A stretch of DNA of 64,000 nucleotides. It comes from Apostichopus japonicus (taxonomy: Eukaryota; Echinodermata; Holothuroidea; Aspidochirotida; Stichopodidae). Shown here piece after piece: positions 51,440 to 64,000 of the stretch. Below the pieces are notes generated by a model, which was given only the letters and a program-made list of their open reading frames with translations, had not been told where the DNA came from and did no database searches. The stretch is taken from the NCBI RefSeq assembly GCF_037975245.1, contig NC_092565.1:12518499-12582498 (forward strand), written 5' to 3'. The translations under genes were made by a program, and so were the position numbers. The first letter of the stretch is position 1, and every line of letters starts with the position of its first letter.

Positions 51440-52276
51440 CATGGGCGGCGATCCGTACTTCCGAGTGGGGGGGGGGGGGGATATGACCTTGTTGACTATC
51501 TAAGCGTAGCGCCACCATGAGTTGGTGCGAAGCGTACAAGAAAATTTTGGGATTAACAAACCCTCTAGATGGCCGGAAACGGCACTTACCGAGGTTTCCA
51601 AGCGGCATATACCCAACTTTAGGGATGTCATGTCCGAAATATCTCATAATCAGGATCCAAAATACTTTTTTTTTAATTTCGGGTGTTATTTTGGGGAAAT
51701 TGCCCCTGTCAATCTTGTTTCAGGCGCAACGTTAGAATGTTCGAGAGCTCTTTTATATTATTCGATGAAGAAAATGGCCTCATGCAGGCTATTATAGGCC
51801 TATACACATGCAATACACAATTACACATAGTTACATTCCTAGGTACCGATTGCTAGGGCATCCAGGTGAAACGTGTATTAAGCATTACCCTGGTAACATG
51901 AGATTCTCAGCTGTTCGAGGGAACATGTACGTGTGTAGGCCTACTATAGGGCCTATATGAATACTATGAGGGTGCATATATGTACTATATCAATACCGTG
52001 GGCGCAATAATACATTTTGTTGTTATAGGGCCAATGAAGCCTACAGTCAACTATTCTTGCTTTATAAAGACGCTTTATTTGAAAAGATCGCACTGCGTTT
52101 ATGGTAGGCGAGAAATGAAGCTAAAAAAGAGCCGTACATTAACGATGATGCATAAATGTAGGCATGAAAATATTCTTATCCCTGGCATTTGGTGGGGGTG
52201 ATATGGTGTATCACATCCCCTCCACCCATTTTCATGGGGGATATATCCCCCTCCCCCCCCAGGATCGCCGCCCATG
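51440..52276. mobile_element. hAT-like non-autonomous element (837 bp)
   Basis: Perfect inverted termini CATGGGCGGCGATCC / GGATCGCCGCCCATG and a perfect 8-bp duplication GCCATATG (51432-51439 and 52277-52284). The interior includes the shared AGCGCCACCATGAGTTGGTGCG hairpin block near 51510. No transposase found. A related left end, CATGGGCGGCGATC, occurs near 20473. Confidence 0.88.
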
Positions 52277-53247
52277 GCCATATGTGATCCATTTTGCGAC
52301 CTTAATAATAAGCAACATTTCCAGTAAATATGGACACAAAATGCACAATTTAGTATGGCTGGCATGTCACTTAGTGTTTATAGTGATAATACAAACACAA
52401 TTACCATCTATGTTTCTAAAACTATTATGCCGCCGAACTTCGCCAGAACCTTTTTTTGGCAAACAAAAAATAAAGCATACGGTAGGGGGGGGGGGGTTGA
52501 GCGATCACCGACATCTAGCTCACATAAAGGTCGTCATCAATTTTTTTTTTTTTTTTGCTAATCTTTTTTTTTTTGGTGACGGCCAATAGGGGGGCGCGCC
52601 TGTTGCGCCCCCCCCCTGGATACGCCCCTGGACTGTGAATGTATACTTTCATTTATTCTTGCATATCAGACAAAGCCCACTTTATTAGTAAATAATTGAA
52701 CATAAACACAGTTTTAACTCATTCCTCTAAGCTATTTTCATCACTCAAAGATTCACATCTGTTCAGAATGCTTTGCCTTTGACATGGGGATACACTGGGC
52801 CTTTAATGACATTACCTTCTAAATTACTGTACAACCATTGAGGTTTTTGCTGGTAGGCATCCAACACTGTAACATAATAATGAATTATATTTGGTTCTGG
52901 TTTCATCTTGTTTATTCAATATATTTCATTGTTACATAATGTTGCAAATAATATTTGAGATTTCAAATAGAATTGATCGGAAAGAGACAAGCTTTTAATA
53001 GTACTATAAAATCACATTTCAGTGAAGAGGCACAAGAAATAACTGATAAAATCAAACAAAGGTGACTGCATAATTTTAATTTTAAAAAATGCTGGAAACA
53101 GATTGCTAATTACTTTTTCAACACATTTTCCTGTAACATATTGTACTGCAACCTGCAGTTAAGACCAACCACTGCCAGTCCTACCTGGAGGTTACATACT
53201 TACCCTGACCCCAGCCACCATCCTAGCCTATCTTTGCCCATATATGG

Positions 53248-53719
53248 TAAGGTGACCAGACGTACCCGATTTTCGGGGACAGTCCCCGATTACAGTGTGC
53301 TGTCCCCGATGAACAAGTGTCCCCGAAAATGTCCCCGATTCGTGACAATGTTCAGGAATTTCGAAAATATCTCACATTATTAGTAAAATAATAAAAACAA
53401 AATTTAGTCAAGTGTGCAGTCGCAGAACGGAACTAACCAGTATTTCAGGTGGGCCAATGAAAAGTGGAATATGCTAGATCGATCTAGCCTAGCACTCTTT
53501 CGTAAAGTAAGTAAATTGCATCTAAGAAAAAGCTACAATTTTTGAAAATAAAATTGATTTAAAAAGTGCTTCTAAGTTTCATTATTTTACATCTAAGCAC
53601 CTTAGGCACTTGAAAATTTTCCAAAGGGGAGGGGGACACCCCCTCCCCATAGACCCCTCCCCTATATCAGTCAGGAAATAAATGTCCCTGATTCCAGCCA
53701 GGCAAATATGGTCACCTTA
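53248..53719. mobile_element. Non-autonomous element with TAAGGTGACCA ends (472 bp)
   Basis: Termini TAAGGTGACCAGA and ATATGGTCACCTTA are inverted; flanks ATATATGG (53240-53247) and ATATATGA (53720-53727) match at 7 of 8 bases. The left part repeats (T)GTCCCCGA(T/A) several times in both orientations. hAT-like by duplication length; a TA-duplicating mariner type is an alternative. Confidence 0.6.
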
Positions 53720-54767
53720 ATATATGAATTTAAGAGTAAATGAGCTTATATAACAGATTGTTCTAATAGTACTATATACACATTATTACTATTGAATACA
53801 GAGCCTCAACAACTGGAATAACCTGTCTTGTGTTATTATTACATTATAGTTATTTATTAATTTTCTAACAAGTTTACATTTTCTACTTGTAAACATTTGA
53901 AAGACAGTGAAACTTAAGGGGTGAAGAGAAACCATGATCAGGTCAAACATTTCAATTTTATTGGCACAAAGAGGGTAAAACACGGCATGTAATGGTTAAA
54001 ACAACAAACTTGGTCAAGACGATGGGTTGGCAGTAGGTAGGGTGGGACTGAGGAAAGCAAGATTAATTAATAAGAAATTTACATCTACATTTCATTTAAA
54101 CTAATAATTAAATACATTCAATCCATTATTCATTGATTAAAAGTATACTCAAAATATACAGAAACAATTGTGATATACTTCAGCAAATGGATCAATCATA
54201 GAAATAAATTGAATCAAGAAGAATTAAAGAGATATATAACAGAGCAATTCAGAATACAACAATATATTTCAACATACTACAACATACTTAGTTTGGCCTA
54301 AAGAGCTATTGATGAGTTTATAATTCTAATCTGATGTGAAATTCATTCTTAGTTTTCAAACATATTTTCAGTTCTTTGATATTTCCAATTGAATAGTCCT
54401 TCACTTAAAAATGATTTGTTTTTACTATAGAAATGTGTATAGACATACATATTCCACAGAAAAAAAATACTGCACAAACAATTTTTACAAAATAATTGAA
54501 ATCATTTTAAACAATTCACTGGGTTATATTAAAATATTAAATAAAAACAATTTGAACAATGTTAACCTCTCGATTGCTGAAGAACACAAAATTGCTCATG
54601 ACAAAAATCACAGGTAAAATTTACCTCCAAATTCAGATATTTTAGGAAAACCAACATTACAACTTCAATTTTTTTGAGAGGATGATGACTTAATACATTT
54701 GCTAGCTCCTCTCACTATTAGTCTGCATTGCCTCTTCTCAATTTGTGGAGGAGGAGACGAGGAGGAG

Positions 54768-55050
54768 ACGCGTAGCCAGGAATTTGCCAAGGGAGGGGCG
54801 AAACTGTAGATTCGGCACTGAAAACTATCTAAGCGCCACCATGGTTGGCGCGAAGGGTACAAGAAAAATTTTGGCTTAGAATGCCTCCCAGATCGCTGGA
54901 AATGGCACTTCCCAGGCCTTGTAAGCTGCATCTTAGCATTTTATCTTTTGAAAATACTAGTTAGCAATATCATAAAAACATTAAAAAAAAAAAAATTTGC
55001 TCAAGGGGGGGGGCGGCTGCCCCCTTCGCCCCCCCCCTTGGCTACGTGCC
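54768..55050. mobile_element. hAT-like MITE (283 bp) abutting the GGGA tract
   Basis: ACGCGTAGCCAGG at the left, CTTGGCTACGTGCC at the right, flanked by GAGGAGGAG on both sides (54759-54767, 55051-55059). It shares its interior with the 32902 and 34940 copies, including GCGCCACCATGGTTGGCGC (about 54833-54851). Confidence 0.78.
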
Positions 55051-55079
55051 GAGGAGGAGGGAGGGAAGGAGGAGGAGGC

Positions 55080-56121
55080 AGAGGGAGGGAGGGAGGGAGG
55101 GAGGGAGGGAGGGAGGGAGGGAGGGAGGGAGGGAGGGAGGGAGGGAGGGAGGGAGGGAGGGAGGGAGGGAGGGAGGGAGGGAGGGAGGGAGGGAGGGAGG
55201 GAGGGAGGGAGGGAGGGAGGGAGGGAGGGAGGGAGGGAGGGAGGGAGGGAGGGAGGGAGGGAGGGAGGGAGGGAGGGAGGGAGGGAGGGAGGGAGGGAGG
55301 GAGGGAGGGAGGGAGGGAGGGAGGGAGGGAGGGAGGGAGGGAGGGAGGGAGGGAGGGAGGGAGGGAGGGAGGGAGGGAGGGAGGGAGGGAGGGAGGGAGG
55401 GAGGGAGGGAGGGAGGGAGGGAGGGAGGGAGGGAGGGAGGGAGGGAGGGAGGGAGGGAAATGGGAGGGAGGGAGGGAGGGAAATGGGAGGGAGGGAGGGA
55501 AATGGGAGGGAGGGAGGGAGGGAAATGGGAGGGAGGGAGGGAGGGAGGGAAATGGGAGGGAGGGAGGGAGGGAGGGAAATGGGAGGGAGGGAGGGAGGGA
55601 GGGAGGGAGGGAGGGAGGGAGGGAGGGAGGGAGGGAGGGAGGGAGGGAGGGAGGGAGGGAGGGAGGGAGGGAGGGAGGGAGGGAGGGAGGGAGGGAGGGA
55701 GGGAGGGAGGGAGGGAGGGAGGGAGGGAGGGAGGGAGGGAGGGAGGGAGGGAGGGAGGGAGGGAGGGAGGGAGGGAAATGGGAGGGAGGGAGAGAGGGAG
55801 GGAAATGGGAGGGAGGGAGGGAGGGAAATGGGAGGGAGGGAGGGAGGGAGGGAAATGGGAGGGAGGGAGGGAGGGAGGGAGGGAGGGAGGGAGGGAGGGA
55901 GGGAGGGAGGGAGGGAGGGAGGGAGGGAGGGAGGGAGGGAGGGAGGGAGGGAGGGAGGGAGGGAGGGAGGGAGGGAGGGAGGGAGGGAGGGAGGGAGGGA
56001 GGGAGGGAGGGAGGGAGGGAGGGAAATGGGAGGGAGGGAGGGAAATGGGAGGGAGGGAGGGAAATGGGAGGGAGGGAAATGGGAGGGAAATGGGAGGGAA
56101 ATGGGAGGGAGGGAGGGAGGG
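55080..56121. repeat. (GGGA)n microsatellite, about 1 kb
   Basis: Over 1 kb of pure purine GGGA repeats on the plus strand, with an uninterrupted block of about 375 bp (55081-55457) and blocks broken by GGGAAAT. No pyrimidine occurs except the T of each ATG interruption. It can form G-quadruplex or triplex DNA. The long open frames (Arg-Glu-Gly-Gly or Ser-Leu-Pro-Pro) are artefacts of the 4-bp unit. Confidence 0.97.
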
Positions 56122-56289
56122 AAATGGTCCAAAGGAGGCTGCTTGGGATATCATATAAGTTTGACCAGATCCACCACTTGCTCCTTTCCCCATTCCTTCA
56201 GGGTCTGCCGATTAAGCTAACCTTTCTGGTTCAAAATCCATAATGCAGTTCACAAATTTTTATTTTTTAACAATGCTCTTTACCTACTG

Positions 56290-56295
56290 TTTATT
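56290..56295 (-). terminator. Candidate poly(A) signal of sialidase B
   Basis: AATAAA on the minus strand about 220 nt after the stop of sialidase B. Confidence 0.4.
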
Positions 56296-56513
56296 TCATT
56301 CAAAAAATTTGAAGATTTTATAAAGAAGGTGGAATCCTGCAGAACAAAGAATGTAATGGAAGGAACCCAATAAAAATTAACAATCCCTTCAGTATTTAAC
56401 TGCCAACACCTTGAGCATATTTTGTAAGAAAAAAGGAAAAGATTTGTTTAATATCTTCTTCACTGTTTTTCTCATACACACAGCATATAATTACCACAGC
56501 TTGTTAGAGACTG

Positions 56514-62039
<5,526 letters not shown>

Positions 62040-62505
62040 CTGAAAGACAACAAATCTTTGTTATGTAATAGTTTCTCTCTAAAAAAACTAACAAGAGATG
62101 GGTGAAAGAGTAGGAAAACTAAATGTAGCCAGGGAGGATGGTTAATTGAAGTTGACCAACCTTCTGACATTCCAATCAACTGTTTCCAACAGAATATTTC
62201 CTAGCTCGAATGCTATCTCTTTGGTGCAGCAGGGAAATATTGCCTGAATTCTCAGTGATACAATATAACTTACCAGTCATACACATATTCCATTTCATCT
62301 TTGACAAATTGTCTCTTCTAGCATCACTTCAAATCTCAAAGATTGGATAAAAAAAAGTATTCCACATGAAAGAAATTTGTATTGAAGTAGAGTACAGAAG
62401 ATGACAACCAATGATGATTCCAATGTATATATATATATATATTTGTCTAATAAAATTATATGTCTAATATATTTTGTCTAATAATAATAATAATAATAAT
62501 AATAC

Positions 62506-62542
<37 letters not shown>

Positions 62543-62577
62543 ATATATATATATATATATATATATATCTATATCTA

Positions 62578-62653
<76 letters not shown>

Positions 62654-64000
62654 TTTTTTTTAGACAAAAGCAGCCAAATAATATGATTCATATTTGACAA
62701 GTAAGGAGTACTATTTAGGTAGGAAATTGCAATCTACTACTAGTCTTCTAAAAAATTTAATTTGGAGGAGAGCAGCATATTTTCATTAGAATGACTGTTG
62801 AATGGCAGAACATATGCCTACAGAGAGCTAAAACATGCTAATTGGTTGTTTCAAACATGAATAATTGCTAAAATAGGATATCTCACGATTTCTGTGCAGG
62901 TACCTTAAACGTTCTGATATTTAAGGAGCTTGCATAAACTGTCTGTGGAATATTAACTTATAAAGTACAGTCTGGTTGAATATAGTCTGATGATGACCCT
63001 TACCACTTTGTCTATCTCCAATATCACACAATTGATTCCAAAAAGAGATACACACATAGTATATAAAGTACTTACTTATGACTGAACTACACTTTTCATG
63101 TACTTTTGGACAATGTCAAAAGTAACTAATTCTGATGTACTGTACAACAAGTTTGACCAAATCAATGAGTTATAAAGTTCAAAGTGATATGCTATCAACA
63201 AAGTATGTACATGATACAGTTCTATTTTCAAAGTTACAGATTATGAAACTTTATGCAGGCATCGTAAATAATCTGATAGTTTAAATATTAGGAGACCTCA
63301 AGTGCATGAAGCCTAATCAATTTTAAAAGGCATTGATAAGGTAATAGTTATAAAAAAAACAAAAAAAAAAACATCATGCAGTGCAGAGGTATATTGAACA
63401 GAAATGACTTTATGAAGCTTAGGTCAAATCTGTGGTTCTGTTGGAGTATATGGAAATGACTCTTCTCCAATTCAAACTCATACATGATACACATGGTTCT
63501 TTAATTGTTCTTACATTTTGGTATACTTTATATACCAGCAGTGTTCGACTTTTCCGGTATCGCATCGCAAAATGCGATCCAAAACGACAAACTTGCGAGA
63601 CGTTTCCAAATCAGCATCGCACATTGTGCCGATTTGTGCGATACAAATTCCTAGTCAGATTTGGGAGCAAACACTCAAACCTTAACTTACGAAATGTCGA
63701 TCACAATGTAGAAGTTATAATTTATTGAGTTTATACTCAATGTACAACTTATTCACTGGACCGTATAGCGAAAAAAATCCCTGAAAAAATAATATCCTAT
63801 CATAGTTAAGTGTAAAGCAAATAGCCTGACCACCTCGGCGGTTACGGATCTCACGTAACTAAAAGGTTCCCTGGCAACGTGCCAAAAAAATGTTAACAAA
63901 CAGGTGTTACACAGGGGATGACCTCACAGTGTTGGGAAGGTACCTGGGCAAATTCGCAGCACATGTACCGTGGTACAGTAGTTGGGTATAGGGTTAAACA
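62040..64000. other. Sialidase B intron, partial; microsatellites only
   Basis: Holds (TAA)n at about 62479-62503 and a (TA)n tract at about 62509-62650, then AT-rich sequence. No sialidase exon (FRIP or the CEGRR segment) is found, so the intron continues beyond the window. Confidence 0.65.

Larger units (their letters stand above)
50505..56513. other. Intergenic region between sialidase B 3' end and sialidase A 5' end
   Basis: Holds transposons at 51440, 53248 and 54768 and the GGGA tract. A hAT-like right end (GGATACGCCCCTGG) lies near 52620 and another fragment near 51300. No gene recognised. The promoter of sialidase A should lie just above 50504; no clear motif was identified. Confidence 0.6.

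Noticed and set aside
54948-56243. Very long open reading frames (up to 431 codons) on both strands
   Set aside because: They are translations of the 4-bp GGGA repeat, which has no stop codon in any frame; they have no protein-like composition.
62040-64000. Search for the missing FRIP exons of sialidase B
   Set aside because: No minus-strand segment with FRIP, CEGRR or an equivalent splice-bounded frame; the exons are assumed to lie beyond the window.

Overview
The window is 64 kb of an intron-rich, AT-rich animal nuclear genome packed with short DNA transposons, satellites and microsatellites. A vertebrate-type bifunctional GNE, a cytosolic sulfotransferase and NEU2/3/4-type sialidases, with small exons and GT-AG introns, suggest a marine invertebrate deuterostome. 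An echinoderm is my best guess, but the species cannot be named from this sequence. All four recognisable genes lie on the minus strand. I built their exons by hand from splice sites, reading-frame phase and family motifs.

Layout from left to right: (1) 2119-13648, the N-terminal eight coding exons of GNE (UDP-GlcNAc 2-epimerase / ManNAc kinase); the last kinase exons lie beyond the left edge. (2) 13.7-21.7 kb, an intergenic region with a candidate GNE promoter near 15.8-15.95 kb, several hAT-like elements and a perfect 35-bp inverted repeat. (3) 21685-31804, a complete six-exon cytosolic sulfotransferase (308 aa) whose first intron carries a 3.3-kb element with about 420-bp terminal inverted repeats and a 6-bp target duplication. 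(4) 31.8-35.9 kb, an intergenic region with hAT-like MITEs. (5) 35932-50504, a complete eight-exon sialidase (gene A, 476 aa); one intron holds a 2.4-kb satellite of 83-bp units, and another holds a Harbinger-like MITE almost touching a splice donor. (6) 50.5-56.5 kb, an intergenic region with more transposons and about 1 kb of (GGGA)n. (7) 56514-62039, the last five exons of a second sialidase (gene B), a tandem paralogue of A with the same exon phases; its first exons lie beyond the right edge.

Functionally, GNE starts sialic acid synthesis (UDP-GlcNAc to ManNAc to ManNAc-6-P), and sialidases remove terminal sialic acids from glycans. The window therefore places synthesis and removal of sialic acid within about 60 kb, separated by a sulfotransferase of unknown substrate. 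Whether this linkage has functional meaning is inference. I see no prokaryotic-type operon, CRISPR array, virus or toxin gene.
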